In this document: piece by piece, positions 8,161-15,941 of the stretch
Layout of the letters: every line of letters begins with the position of its first letter
How positions within the stretch are numbered: the stretch's first letter is position 1
Assembly: GCF_000743535.1 (NCBI RefSeq)
Contig: NZ_AVCJ01000023.1
Coordinates: 154,929-218,928 of the forward strand
DNA length: 64,000 nt
Source of the DNA: Arenimonas donghaensis DSM 18148 = HO3-R19
GTDB lineage: Bacteria > Pseudomonadota > Gammaproteobacteria > Xanthomonadales > Xanthomonadaceae
Direction of reading: 5' to 3'
Program-made: the position numbers and the translations under genes
Notes under the pieces: generated by a model
Database searches by the model: none
What the model was told of the DNA's origin: nothing
Seen by the model: only the letters and a program-made list of their open reading frames with translations

Positions 8161-9447
8161 ATGGATGCCAGGAAACGTCGGCGACTCAAATGGGTGCTGC
8201 TGACCGTCGCCGCCACGATCGCGACGCTCGCGGTGGTCGCCAATTTCGACGTGCCGGACAAGCAGCTCGAACGCAAGATCGAACACCTCCATGGCGTTGG
8301 CAGCAGCCAGTTCCGTCGCGAGGTGGGTTCGCTGCTGGGGCCCTCGGTGGTCGGCGGCAACCACGTGGTCGCCTACAACAACGGCGTGGAGATCTTCCCG
8401 GCGATGCTCGACGCCATCCGTTCCGCCGAGCACTCGATCAACTTCGAAACCTATATCTACTGGTCGGGCGATGTCGGCGGCGAGTTCGCCGAGGCCTTCG
8501 CCGAACGGGCGCGGGCGGGCGTCAAGGTCAACGTCATCATCGATTGGGTCGGCGGCCTGAAGATGGACGAGCAACTGCTGGCGACGATGCAGGAGGCCGG
8601 CGTCCGGGTCGAGCTGTACCGGCCGCTGGAGTGGTACACGCTGAGCCGCATCAACAACCGCACCCATCGCAAGCTGCTGGTCGTGGACGGCGAGCACGGT
8701 TTCACCGGCGGGGTCGGCATCGCCGACATCTGGGCGGGCGACGCCCAGGATCCCGAGCACTGGCGCGACATGCATTTCGGGGTGCGCGGTCCGGTGGTGT
8801 CGCAGATGCAGGCGGCCTTCAACGACAACTGGATCAAGACCACCGGCGAGGTGCTGCACGGCGAGCTCTACTTCCCGCCGCAACCGGAAGCCGGCGGGAT
8901 GGATGCGCAGCTCTTCGTCAGTTCGCCCGTGGGCGGCGGCGCGACCATGCACCTGATGTACCTGATGGCGATCGCCGCGGCCGAACAATCCATCGACATC
9001 CACGCGTCCTATTTCGTGCCGGACGAACTGGCGGTCCAGGCCATGCAGGCCGCGATCGAGCGCGGCGTGAAGGTGCGCGTGCTGGTGCCTGGCGAACACA
9101 TCGATTCGGAAGTCGTGCGCATCGCGTCCAAGAAGCTCTGGGGTCCCTTGCTCGAGGCCGGCGCCGAGGTCTACGAATACAACTCGACGATGATGCACGT
9201 GAAGATGATCATCGTGGACAACTTCATGGTGTCGGTGGGTTCGACCAACTTCGACGAGCGCAGCTTCCAGCTCAACGACGAAGCCAGCCTGAATGTTTAT
9301 GACCGCGAATTCGCGCTGGCGATGACCGAGGTGTTCGAGCGCGACATGCGCCAGACCGAAACCTACGACTATCAAAAGTGGGAGCAGCGTCCCTGGACCG
9401 AAAAGTTCATGGAGACGGTGGTGATTCCCCTGCGTTCGCAGCTGTGA
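8161..9447 (+). CDS. Phospholipase D / cardiolipin synthase family protein
   Basis: 428 residues. An N-terminal membrane anchor (about residues 10-28) is followed by two HKD domains: HRKLLVVDG near residue 168 and HVKMIIVDN near residue 345, the latter followed by GSTNFDERS. Two HKD motifs with a single anchor fit the ClsB/ClsC-like branch of cardiolipin synthases, which join or exchange phosphatidyl groups. The frame is open further upstream to 7918, but that overlaps the hydroxylase gene, so ATG 8161 is used. Its stop overlaps the GTG start of the TonB receptor (GTGA at 9444-9447). Confidence 0.88.
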   Translation: MDARKRRRLKWVLLTVAATIATLAVVANFDVPDKQLERKIEHLHGVGSSQFRREVGSLLGPSVVGGNHVVAYNNGVEIFPAMLDAIRSAEHSINFETYIYWSGDVGGEFAEAFAERARAGVKVNVIIDWVGGLKMDEQLLATMQEAGVRVELYRPLEWYTLSRINNRTHRKLLVVDGEHGFTGGVGIADIWAGDAQDPEHWRDMHFGVRGPVVSQMQAAFNDNWIKTTGEVLHGELYFPPQPEAGGMDAQLFVSSPVGGGATMHLMYLMAIAAAEQSIDIHASYFVPDELAVQAMQAAIERGVKVRVLVPGEHIDSEVVRIASKKLWGPLLEAGAEVYEYNSTMMHVKMIIVDNFMVSVGSTNFDERSFQLNDEASLNVYDREFALAMTEVFERDMRQTETYDYQKWEQRPWTEKFMETVVIPLRSQL

Positions 9448-11567
9448 TCGCGCGGCCGGGCCTGCTGCTGCCAGCGCTGGTGGCGCTGGCGGGTGCCGGC
9501 CCGGCCGCCGGCCAGGAGCCGGCGCCTGCATCGCAGTCCCCGGCCGTGCAGCTCGAGCCCCTGGTGGTCACCGCGACCCGCCAGCTCCTGCCGAGGCTGC
9601 AGGTGCCCGCCGCGATCAGCGTGCTCGACGCGGACGACTTGCGCGGTGGCCGTCCCGCGCTTTCCCTCGCCGAATCGCTGCCGCGCATTCCCGGCCTGGT
9701 CGTGCGGGAGCGGCAGAACCAGGCCCAGGACCTGCAGCTCTCGATCCGCGGTTTCGGGGCGCGGGCCAGCTTCGGTGTGCGTGGTGTCCGGCTCTACGCC
9801 GACGGCATCCCGGCGACGATGCCCGACGGCCAGGGCCAGGTCTCGCACTTCCTGCTGCCGGCGGCCGAACGCATCGAGGTGCTGCGCGGCCCGTTTTCGG
9901 TGCTGTACGGCAATTCCAGCGGCGGCGTCGTCTCCGTCTTCAGCCGACCGCCGCCGGCCAGCCCCGAAGCCGGCGCCGAGGGCCTGCTTGGCTCCGACGG
10001 CCTGTGGCGCGCCTCGGCGTCCTGGCGCGGACCGGTGGCGACGCACACCGGGATGCGCCTGGACCTGCAGCGTGCGTCCGCCGACGGGTACCGAGAGCAT
10101 TCGGCCTGGCGCCGCGACGGCGCCCAGCTGCAACTGCAGGGCGAAACCGCACTCGGTGGCGACTGGACGCTGCTCGCCAACCACCTGGAGCTGGCCGCCG
10201 ACGATCCCCAGGGCCTGACCGCGGCGCAGCTGGCGGGCAATCGACGCGCCGCCAGCCAGGGCGCCCGGCTCTTCGACACCCGCAAGACCGTCTCGCAACA
10301 GCAGCTTGGCGCGCGCCTCGCGCAGGCCGTGGGGGATGCCCACGGGCTGGCCCTGGTCGCCTACACGGGTCGCCGGCAGACCTTCCAGGTGCTGTCTATC
10401 CCGGTATTCGTGCAGGCCAGCCCGGGCTCCGGTGGCGGCGTGATCGACCTCGACCGCGACTACGCCGGGCTCGACGCGCGCTGGCGTTGGCAGGCCTCGG
10501 CCACGCTGTCGCTGGTGGCTGGCGCCAGCCACGAGCGCGCGCAGGAGCTTCGACGGGGCTACGAGAACTTCCTCGGCGACCAGCTTGGCGTGGTCGGCGC
10601 CCTGCGCCGCGACGAAGACAACGGCGTGCGAGGCAACGATCTCTACCTGCAGGTCGACTGGCAGCCCACCGAACGGTGGCGGGTGAATGGCGGCCTGCGC
10701 CACAGCGACGTGCGCTTTGAATCACGCGACCGCTACGTGCGGGCCGGCAATCCCGACGACAGCGGCGCGCGCAGCTACTCCCGCGTCTCGCCGGTGCTGG
10801 GCGTGCTGTACCGGCTCGGCGAGGGCGCCAGCCTGTACGCGAACGCCGGCCGCGGCTTCGAAACGCCGACGTTCTCCGAGCTGGCCTATCGCAGCGACGG
10901 CGCCAGCGGCTTGAACACCCTGCAGCCCGCGCTGAGCCGGCACGTGGAGCTGGGGCTGCGCTGGCAGGGCCCGCGCTGGCGGGGAGACGTGGCGCTGTTC
11001 CAGGCCAGCACCCGCGACGAGCTGGTGGTCGCCGCCAGCCAGGGCGGGCGCACCGTGTTCGACAATGCCGGGCTGACCCGTCGCCGCGGCCTGGAGGTCT
11101 CGACCGCGGTGACGCTGGCGCCGGCGTGGTCGCTGGCCGCCAGCGCCACCTGGCTCGATGCCCGCTACCGCCGCGACGTACCCAGCTGCGCGGCGCCGCC
11201 CTGTGCAGATGGCCCGCGCATCGAAGCCGGGAAACGGCTACCCGGCATCGCGGCCCGTTTCGCCTGGGCCGAACTGCGCTGGCAGGCCAACGGGCGCACC
11301 GACCTGTGGCTCGAGGCCCGCGCCACCAGCCGCTTCTACGCCGACGACGCCAACACCGCCGCCGCGCCCGGTCACGCCCTGCTCGGACTGGGCGCCGAAC
11401 ACCGGCTGGATGCCGCCGGCCGCTGGACCGCCTGGGCCCGCCTCGACAACCTGCTTGATCGCCAGGTGATCGGCTCGGTCATCGTCAACGACGGCAACGG
11501 CCGCTACTTCGAGCCGGCCCCCGGCCGGATCTTCATGCTAGGCCTGCGCCTGGACACCCCCCTGTAG
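9444..11567 (+). CDS. TonB-dependent outer-membrane receptor
   Basis: 707 residues starting from GTG 9444. A signal peptide ends near AAGQ (about residue 24). A TonB-box-like LEPLVVTATR follows, then the plug domain (about 45-160, with LRGPFSVLYGNSSGGV) and a 22-strand barrel that ends in the aromatic-rich RIFMLGLRL region. It resembles siderophore/FecA-like receptors in layout, but the ligand cannot be assigned. No regulatory riboswitch or Fur box was recognised upstream; the gene is translationally coupled to the phospholipase gene. The TAG stop (11565-11567) lies inside a REP arm, so the repeat has set the end of the protein. Confidence 0.9.
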   Translation: MIARPGLLLPALVALAGAGPAAGQEPAPASQSPAVQLEPLVVTATRQLLPRLQVPAAISVLDADDLRGGRPALSLAESLPRIPGLVVRERQNQAQDLQLSIRGFGARASFGVRGVRLYADGIPATMPDGQGQVSHFLLPAAERIEVLRGPFSVLYGNSSGGVVSVFSRPPPASPEAGAEGLLGSDGLWRASASWRGPVATHTGMRLDLQRASADGYREHSAWRRDGAQLQLQGETALGGDWTLLANHLELAADDPQGLTAAQLAGNRRAASQGARLFDTRKTVSQQQLGARLAQAVGDAHGLALVAYTGRRQTFQVLSIPVFVQASPGSGGGVIDLDRDYAGLDARWRWQASATLSLVAGASHERAQELRRGYENFLGDQLGVVGALRRDEDNGVRGNDLYLQVDWQPTERWRVNGGLRHSDVRFESRDRYVRAGNPDDSGARSYSRVSPVLGVLYRLGEGASLYANAGRGFETPTFSELAYRSDGASGLNTLQPALSRHVELGLRWQGPRWRGDVALFQASTRDELVVAASQGGRTVFDNAGLTRRRGLEVSTAVTLAPAWSLAASATWLDARYRRDVPSCAAPPCADGPRIEAGKRLPGIAARFAWAELRWQANGRTDLWLEARATSRFYADDANTAAAPGHALLGLGAEHRLDAAGRWTAWARLDNLLDRQVIGSVIVNDGNGRYFEPAPGRIFMLGLRLDTPL

Positions 11568-11648
11568 GAGCGCCTTCAGGCGCGAATCTTTTGCCTTTGC
11601 CTTTGCCTTCGGCAAAGAAGAAATTCGCGCCTGAAGGCGCTCCTACAG
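11562..11648. repeat. REP doublet (REPIN), family B, copy 1
   Basis: 26-base arms (11562-11587 and 11623-11648) are perfect inverted copies: GTAGGAG head, GCGCC-TTCA-GGCGC inner stem, CGAAT end. The 35-base loop contains its own inverted pair (TTTGCC and GGCAAA). It lies between the convergent TonB receptor and rpmG genes and overlaps the receptor's stop codon. Confidence 0.9.
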
Positions 11649-11656
11649 GTAACCAG

Positions 11657-11685
11657 GCAAAAGAAAACCCGCCGGTGGGCGGGTT
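11657..11685 (-). terminator. Rho-independent terminator of rpmB-rpmG
   Basis: The stem AACCCGCC/GGCGGGTT (11666-11673 with 11678-11685, loop of four) is followed on the minus strand by TTTTCTTTT, in the right place after the rpmG stop. The plus-strand side has a weaker T run (CTCTTT), so it may also help to stop transcription coming from the receptor gene. Confidence 0.8.
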
Positions 11686-11696
11686 CTCTTTGGAAA

Positions 11697-11721
11697 GCTT
11701 CGCGGCTCAAGCCGCTCCTAC
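11697..11721 (-). repeat. Single REP element (third sub-type)
   Basis: Read on the minus strand: GTAGGAG head, then GCGGCT-TG-AGCCGC hairpin, then GAAGC. It shares the architecture of the doublet families but has a different, still complementary, stem. No second arm is present. Confidence 0.75.
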
Positions 11722-11735
11722 CGGTAAGCCGTGGC

Positions 11736-11900
11736 TTACTTGATCTTGCCTTCCTTATACATCACGTGCTTGCGAACGACGGGATCGTACTTCTTGATCT
11801 CCATCTTGTTCGGGGTGGTCTTCTTGTTCTTGTCGGTCGTGTAGAAATGACCGGTGCCAGCAGAAGACGTCAGACGGATCTTGTCGCGCTTGGATGCCAT
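11736..11900 (-). CDS. rpmG: 50S ribosomal protein bL33
   Basis: 54 residues, beginning [10 protein letters not shown] and ending KEGKIK, the normal proteobacterial bL33 form. It lacks the CxxC zinc-binding pairs, as expected for the zinc-independent (C-minus) paralogue. It is a structural protein of the large ribosomal subunit near the E site. AGGAGG precedes the ATG at 11900, inside the 13-base gap after rpmB. It is co-transcribed with rpmB and followed by a REP element and a clear terminator. Confidence 0.97.
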   Translation of the reverse strand: MASKRDKIRLTSSAGTGHFYTTDKNKKTTPNKMEIKKYDPVVRKHVMYKEGKIK

Positions 11901-11913
11901 GGTTCAGTCCTCC

Positions 11914-12150
11914 TCAGATCTTTTCGCCGCGGGCGCGCATTTCGGCCAGGACGGAATCGATGCCGTTCTTGTCGATGGTGCGCAGGGCGTGCATGGAAAC
12001 ACGCAGCTTCACCCAACGGTTCTCCGAGGCGACCCAGAAGCGGCGCTCGTGCAGGTTGGGAAGGAAACGGCGGCGGGTACGGTTGTTGGCGTGCGAGACG
12101 TTGTTGCCGCTCTGCACACCCTTGCCGGTAACTTGGCAAACTCGGCTCAT
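11914..12150 (-). CDS. rpmB: 50S ribosomal protein bL28
   Basis: 78 residues, the family's standard length, starting [23 protein letters not shown], a near-invariant bL28 N-terminus. The frame is open further upstream, but CAGGAG before ATG 12150 and family length fix this start. It is the first gene of the rpmB-rpmG operon. The predicted promoter at 12352-12324 gives a leader of about 165 bases, unusually long beside the leaderless genes nearby. Confidence 0.97.
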   Translation of the reverse strand: MSRVCQVTGKGVQSGNNVSHANNRTRRRFLPNLHERRFWVASENRWVKLRVSMHALRTIDKNGIDSVLAEMRARGEKI

Positions 12151-12323
12151 TGTGTGACTCCTGGGTCGGACTGGCCGCCCATAGCCCGGGCGGCGGCGGC
12201 CCCGCGCGGCGGGCCGGAGGGCCTGCAGGCGCATGCGATGCGGGATACAGCGAACGCTCCGCCAGGGGCCGGGATCGCACTACCGGGGCCAGGGCCTGAG
12301 GGCAATTGCGGAGCGAGCCGCGC

Positions 12324-12352
12324 ATTATGCCCGTCCGGCAGGCCCGGGGCAA
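12324..12352 (-). promoter_or_regulatory. Promoter of rpmB-rpmG
   Basis: On the minus strand TTGCCC (12352-12347), a 17-base spacer and CATAAT (12329-12324) match the sigma-70 consensus at four and five of six positions. The predicted start is near 12317. The leader to rpmB is GC-rich and self-complementary (for example the GGGCGGCC/GGCCGCC blocks at about 12170-12200), which would allow folded control structures. Confidence 0.7.
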
Positions 12353-12355
12353 TAG

Positions 12356-12364
12356 TTATCCACA
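12356..12364 (+). promoter_or_regulatory. Perfect DnaA box
   Basis: TTATCCACA, the exact DnaA-box consensus, sits three bases upstream of the rpmB -35 element and just beyond the stop of the LABN gene. No cluster of further boxes or AT-rich unwinding element is nearby, so it is more likely a regulatory or titration site than an origin. Confidence 0.6.
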
Positions 12365-12369
12365 GGGGC

Positions 12370-12696
12370 TCACGGGCCGGCCCGGTCCCGGTGCCAGCCC
12401 CGGTGCCGGATGTCGAGGTACAGGCTGTAGGCGGCGGTGAAGGTGGGGAAGAGGTTCTGCAGCACCCCCACGGAGTCCTGCTTGGCCGAGAACAGGAAGT
12501 AGCTCAGGGTCATCAGGGCCCCGACCAGGCTCATGTACCAGAAGACGCGCGGGATCACCGGCTTGCCGGCACGCCGGGAGGCGAAGAACTGCACCACCCA
12601 GCGGCCGCCGAACATCAGTGCGCCGGTGTAGCCGACCAGCTTCCAGGGCGTCACGTGCAGGCCGGTCCAGTCCAGCCACATGATTTCCAGGTTCAT
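12370..12696 (-). CDS. LABN-domain small membrane protein (lipid-A-disaccharide synthase N-terminal-like)
   Basis: 108 residues with about three membrane helices. The sequence between GWRKLVGYTGALMFGGRW-like residues 18-34 and YSLYLDIRHR (about 90-99) fits the LABN family (PF07578). Such proteins are often encoded next to dolichyl-phosphate-mannose-synthase-like glycosyltransferases and are thought to take part in lipid-linked sugar modification of the envelope. The start overlaps the stop of the glycosyltransferase gene (ATGA, 12693-12696), so the two are translationally coupled. It is the last gene of the operon that begins with the cupin gene. Confidence 0.82.
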   Translation of the reverse strand: MNLEIMWLDWTGLHVTPWKLVGYTGALMFGGRWVVQFFASRRAGKPVIPRVFWYMSLVGALMTLSYFLFSAKQDSVGVLQNLFPTFTAAYSLYLDIRHRGWHRDRAGP

Positions 12697-13433
12697 CGGG
12701 GTCCCTCTTCTTCCCGGACGGCGGTGCGCCGGTTGCGGGCGATCAGCCAGGCCACGCCCATCAGGTCGCGGATGCCGACCAGGGCGCGGCCCAGGTTGGT
12801 GTACTTCGAGGTCCCGGCCCCGCGCGGCCGGTGGTTGACAGGCACGCTCACCGTGCGCCAGCCGGCGCGCTGCATCAGGGCCGGCAGGTAGCGGTGCATG
12901 TGGTCGAAATACGGCAGGTCCAGGAAGGCCGCCCGCTCGAACAGCTTGGTGCCGCAGCCGGTGTCGGGCGTGGCGTCGCGCAACAGGCGCGAACGGATGC
13001 CGTTGGCCCACTTCGAAGCCCACTTCTTGCTGCCGCTGTCCTGGCGATTGACCCGCCAGCCGGCGTAGAGCTTGACCTCGGGCGGGCCGGCGTCGCGCGC
13101 GGCCAGCAGCCTGGGCAGGTCGGCCGGGTCGTTCTGGCCGTCGCCGTCGAGGGTGGCGACCCAGGGTGCGCGCGCCGCCTTGACCCCGTTGCGGATGGCA
13201 GTGCTCTGGCCGGCCTGGCGTTCGTGGGCCAGCACGCGAAGTTCGGGCGTCGTGGCCATCGCACCCCGGAGCCGGGCCAGGGTGCCGTCGCGGCTGCCGT
13301 CATCGACGAAGACCACCTCGAAGGCAAGCCGGCCGCGCAGGGCCGCGACCGTTTCGGCCAGCAGGTCCAGCACGTTGCCTTCCTCGTTGAAGGCGGGGAT
13401 GACGACGGAAAGCAGCGGCGGACTCACGGGCAC
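12693..13433 (-). CDS. Family 2 glycosyltransferase (DPM1/ArnC-like)
   Basis: 246 residues. A GT-A fold N-terminus reads LSVVIPAFNEEGNV (about 8-21), then FVDDGSRDGT (about 41-50), and the metal-binding DGDGQNDP (about 95-102) stands in for the DxD motif. There are no C-terminal membrane helices, unlike ArnC, so a partner membrane protein is expected; the coupled LABN gene fits that. Likely reaction: transfer of a sugar from a nucleotide donor to a polyprenyl-phosphate carrier. The start is GTG 13433 with AAGG upstream; GTG 13427 is an alternative. Confidence 0.85.
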   Translation of the reverse strand: MPVSPPLLSVVIPAFNEEGNVLDLLAETVAALRGRLAFEVVFVDDGSRDGTLARLRGAMATTPELRVLAHERQAGQSTAIRNGVKAARAPWVATLDGDGQNDPADLPRLLAARDAGPPEVKLYAGWRVNRQDSGSKKWASKWANGIRSRLLRDATPDTGCGTKLFERAAFLDLPYFDHMHRYLPALMQRAGWRTVSVPVNHRPRGAGTSKYTNLGRALVGIRDLMGVAWLIARNRRTAVREEEGPR

Positions 13434-13504
13434 GGGAACCTTGACGGCAAGGGATGGCGAATGTTCGCAACCACGCCGTTAAGAAATTCTCGGTCCGCCC
13501 GGGC

Positions 13505-14410
13505 TCAGCTGCGCAGGCGCTCCAGGATGCCTTCCAGGCTGTCCAGGCCGTGGTAGCTGATGACCAGCTTGCCGCGGCCGCCGCGGCCATGCTGGACGGC
13601 GACCTTGGCGCCCAGCTTTTCCGACAGCTCCCTTTCCAGGGCGGCGATGTCGGCGTCGGACTTCTTTTCCGGGCCCTTGGCGGCCTTCTTGCCGGGAATC
13701 TGGCCCTTGGCCATGGCCTGGGCGCGGCGTTCGACTTCGCGCACGCTCCAGCCCTCGGCGACCGCTTCCCGGGCCAGGGCCAGGGCGGCCTGCGGGGCAA
13801 GGGTGAGCAGGGCACGGGCGTGGCCCATCTCCAGCTGGCGTTCCTCGAGCAGCTTGCGGATGCCCTCGGGCAGTTCCAGCAGGCGCAGCAGGTTCGACAC
13901 CGAGGCGCGCGAGCGGCCCACGGCTTCGGCGGCCTGCTGGTGGGTCAGGGAGAATTCGTCGATCAGGCGGCTAAGCGCCAGGGCTTCCTCGAGCGGGTTG
14001 AGGTCTTCGCGCTGGATGTTCTCGATCAGCGCCATGGCGATCGAGGCGCGGTCGTCGACTTCGCGCAGCACCACCGGCACGTCGCTCAGGCCGGCCTGGT
14101 TGGCGGCGCGCCAGCGGCGCTCGCCGGCGATGATTTCGTACCGGACCTTGCCGTCCTTGTCGCTGCCGATGGCGCGTACGACGATGGGCTGGATCAGGCC
14201 CTGGGCCTTGATCGACTCGGCCAGTTCGGTGAGCTTGTCCGGGTCCATGCCACTGCGTGGCTGGTACTTGCCCGGCTGCAGCTGGTCGATCGGAAGGCTG
14301 TGCAGCCCCTCGCCGCCGGACGCGTCCTCGCCCGCGGGCGCCGCGCCCTTGTTGCCGGTGCCCAGCAGGGCGTCGAGGCCGCGGCCGAGGCCGCGCTTCT
14401 TGCTGCTCAT
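13505..14410 (-). CDS. parB: Chromosome partitioning protein ParB
   Basis: 301 residues. It contains the N-terminal CTPase/ParB box with GERRWRAANQAG (about 97-108), the central helix-turn-helix (QQAAEAVGRSRASVSNLLRLLELP, about 158-181) and a C-terminal dimerisation segment ending in HGLDSLEGILERLRS. It binds parS sites, spreads as a CTP-dependent clamp and stimulates ParA. Its ATG overlaps the parA stop (ATGA, 14407-14410). I saw no consensus parS palindrome in this window. A lysine-rich linker (about 225-245) separates the DNA-binding and dimer domains. Confidence 0.96.
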   Translation of the reverse strand: MSSKKRGLGRGLDALLGTGNKGAAPAGEDASGGEGLHSLPIDQLQPGKYQPRSGMDPDKLTELAESIKAQGLIQPIVVRAIGSDKDGKVRYEIIAGERRWRAANQAGLSDVPVVLREVDDRASIAMALIENIQREDLNPLEEALALSRLIDEFSLTHQQAAEAVGRSRASVSNLLRLLELPEGIRKLLEERQLEMGHARALLTLAPQAALALAREAVAEGWSVREVERRAQAMAKGQIPGKKAAKGPEKKSDADIAALERELSEKLGAKVAVQHGRGGRGKLVISYHGLDSLEGILERLRS

Positions 14411-15189
14411 GCCATCTCCTTGTGGATCTTCTTCTCGCGCCGCACGATCTCGCCCGCCAGGCCCAGGTAGGCGATGCCGCCGCGCGAGGACCGGTCGTAG
14501 CCGACGATGGACTGGCCGTGGCTGGGCGCCTCGGCCAGGCGCACGTTGCGCGGGATGATCGAGCGGAAGACCTTGTCGCCGAAGTGCCGGGTGAGTTCAC
14601 CGGACACGGCGTTGGCCAGGTTGTTGCGCACGTCGAACATGGTGCGCACGATGCCCTCGATCTCGAGCTGCGGGTTGAGCTTGCCCTTGAGGGCGTTGAT
14701 GGTGTCCATCAGCGAGCTCAGGCCCTCGAGCGCGAAGTACTCGCACTGCATCGGCACGATCACGCCGTCGGCCGCGGCCAGGGCGTTGAGCGTGAGCAGG
14801 GACAGCGAGGGCGGGCAATCGATGATCAGGTAGTCGTACTGGTCGCGCAGCGGCGCCAGCGCGGTCTTGAGGCGCTGCTCGCGGGCGGGTTCGTCCATCA
14901 GCCGGATTTCGGCGGCCGTGAGGTCGATGTTGCCCGGCAGCAGGTCGAAACCTTCCGGCGCCTTCACCACCGCCGAAGCGGCCGGGCATTCACCCAGCAG
15001 CATTTCGCAGACGGAGTTCTCCAGCTCGCGCTTGTCCACGCCCGAGGCCATGGTGGCGTTGCCCTGCGGGTCCATGTCGACCAGCAGCACGCGGCGCGGC
15101 ACCTGCGCCAGCGCGGCGGCCAGGTTCACGGCAGTGGTGGTCTTGCCGACCCCGCCCTTCTGGTTGGCGATGGCGATGATGCGACCCAT
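14407..15189 (-). CDS. parA: Chromosome partitioning ATPase ParA (Soj)
   Basis: 260 residues. Deviant Walker A NQKGGVGKTTT begins near residue 9, then the MDPQGNA motif (about 40-46) and Walker B LIIDCPPSLS (about 120-129). It is the chromosomal, short type without an N-terminal regulatory helix-turn-helix. ATP-bound ParA coats the nucleoid and drives ParB-origin segregation. It follows rsmG by 30 bases with GGAGA ahead of the ATG and overlaps parB. Confidence 0.97.
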   Translation of the reverse strand: MGRIIAIANQKGGVGKTTTAVNLAAALAQVPRRVLLVDMDPQGNATMASGVDKRELENSVCEMLLGECPAASAVVKAPEGFDLLPGNIDLTAAEIRLMDEPAREQRLKTALAPLRDQYDYLIIDCPPSLSLLTLNALAAADGVIVPMQCEYFALEGLSSLMDTINALKGKLNPQLEIEGIVRTMFDVRNNLANAVSGELTRHFGDKVFRSIIPRNVRLAEAPSHGQSIVGYDRSSRGGIAYLGLAGEIVRREKKIHKEMA

Positions 15190-15219
15190 GCGGTCTCCTT
15201 GCGCGGCCTGAACGGGGGA

Positions 15220-15867
15220 TTATGCCGGCTTGGCCGGGTCACGGGTGATCGTGACCAGGTGCCGGTCGCCGTCCAGGCCCGGAACGGCCAGCGTTTCAAG
15301 CGCCTGGACCCGCCAGCCGGGCGGCATGGCGGCGATTTCGGCGTCCGGGCGCTGGCCCTTCATGGCCAGCAGCCGGCCTTCCGGGGCCAGCAGGTGGCCA
15401 CCGACCGCGAGGATGCCGGCCAGGGTGTCCATGGCCCGGGCGGTGACCTGGTCGAAGGCGCCCGGCTCGTCCACGGCCTCGGCGCGTGATTCCAGCACCC
15501 GCACGTTGTCCAGGCCCAGCTTGCGCACGGCCTCGCGCAGGAAGCGGGTCTTCTTGGCGATGCTTTCGACCAGGGTGACCTGCAGGCCCGGCACCGCCAG
15601 GGCCAGGGGAATGCCCGGCAGGCCCGGGCCGGTGCCCAGGTCGGCCAGGGTGCCCGGGCGCACCTGGCGCCACATCGACAGCGAATCGAGCAGGTGCTTG
15701 GCCACCATTTCGCGCGGGTCGCGCACGGCGGTGAGGTTGTAGGTGCGGTTCCAGCGGTCGAGCAGGACCAGGTAGTCCAGCAACTGGCCGGCCAATGGCC
15801 GGGGCGGCAGGCCGAGGGCGACCAGCCCGGCTTCGAGTTCGGGCAGCAGGTGGGAAAGCGGGTTCAT
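15220..15867 (-). CDS. rsmG: 16S rRNA (guanine-527 N7) methyltransferase
   Basis: 215 residues with the SAM-binding motif [16 protein letters not shown] (about 75-90) and the RsmG N-terminus [13 protein letters not shown] (about 39-51). It methylates G527 of 16S rRNA; loss gives low-level streptomycin resistance in other bacteria. The longer upstream frame is spurious. ATG 15867 has no ribosome binding site but follows a good promoter by six bases, so its mRNA is probably leaderless. The usual mnmG neighbour is absent; an ATP-grasp gene lies upstream instead. Confidence 0.95.
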   Translation of the reverse strand: MNPLSHLLPELEAGLVALGLPPRPLAGQLLDYLVLLDRWNRTYNLTAVRDPREMVAKHLLDSLSMWRQVRPGTLADLGTGPGLPGIPLALAVPGLQVTLVESIAKKTRFLREAVRKLGLDNVRVLESRAEAVDEPGAFDQVTARAMDTLAGILAVGGHLLAPEGRLLAMKGQRPDAEIAAMPPGWRVQALETLAVPGLDGDRHLVTITRDPAKPA

Positions 15868-15873
15868 GCGGCC

Positions 15874-15902
15874 ATTATCGGGCCAAACCCGGGGTCGGCC
15901 AA
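15874..15902 (-). promoter_or_regulatory. Promoter of rsmG-parA-parB, leaderless geometry
   Basis: On the minus strand TTGGCC (15902-15897), a 17-base spacer and GATAAT (15879-15874), then six bases to ATG 15867. The spacing places the transcription start on the A of the start codon. Confidence 0.65.
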
Positions 15903-15941
15903 AAACCACGGGAAATTCGCGCCTGCTCCGGGTTTCTGGGC

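Noticed and set aside
12300..15900. A replication origin or parS cluster around parAB
   Set aside because: Only one DnaA box and no parS-like palindrome or AT-rich unwinding region was seen, so no origin is claimed.
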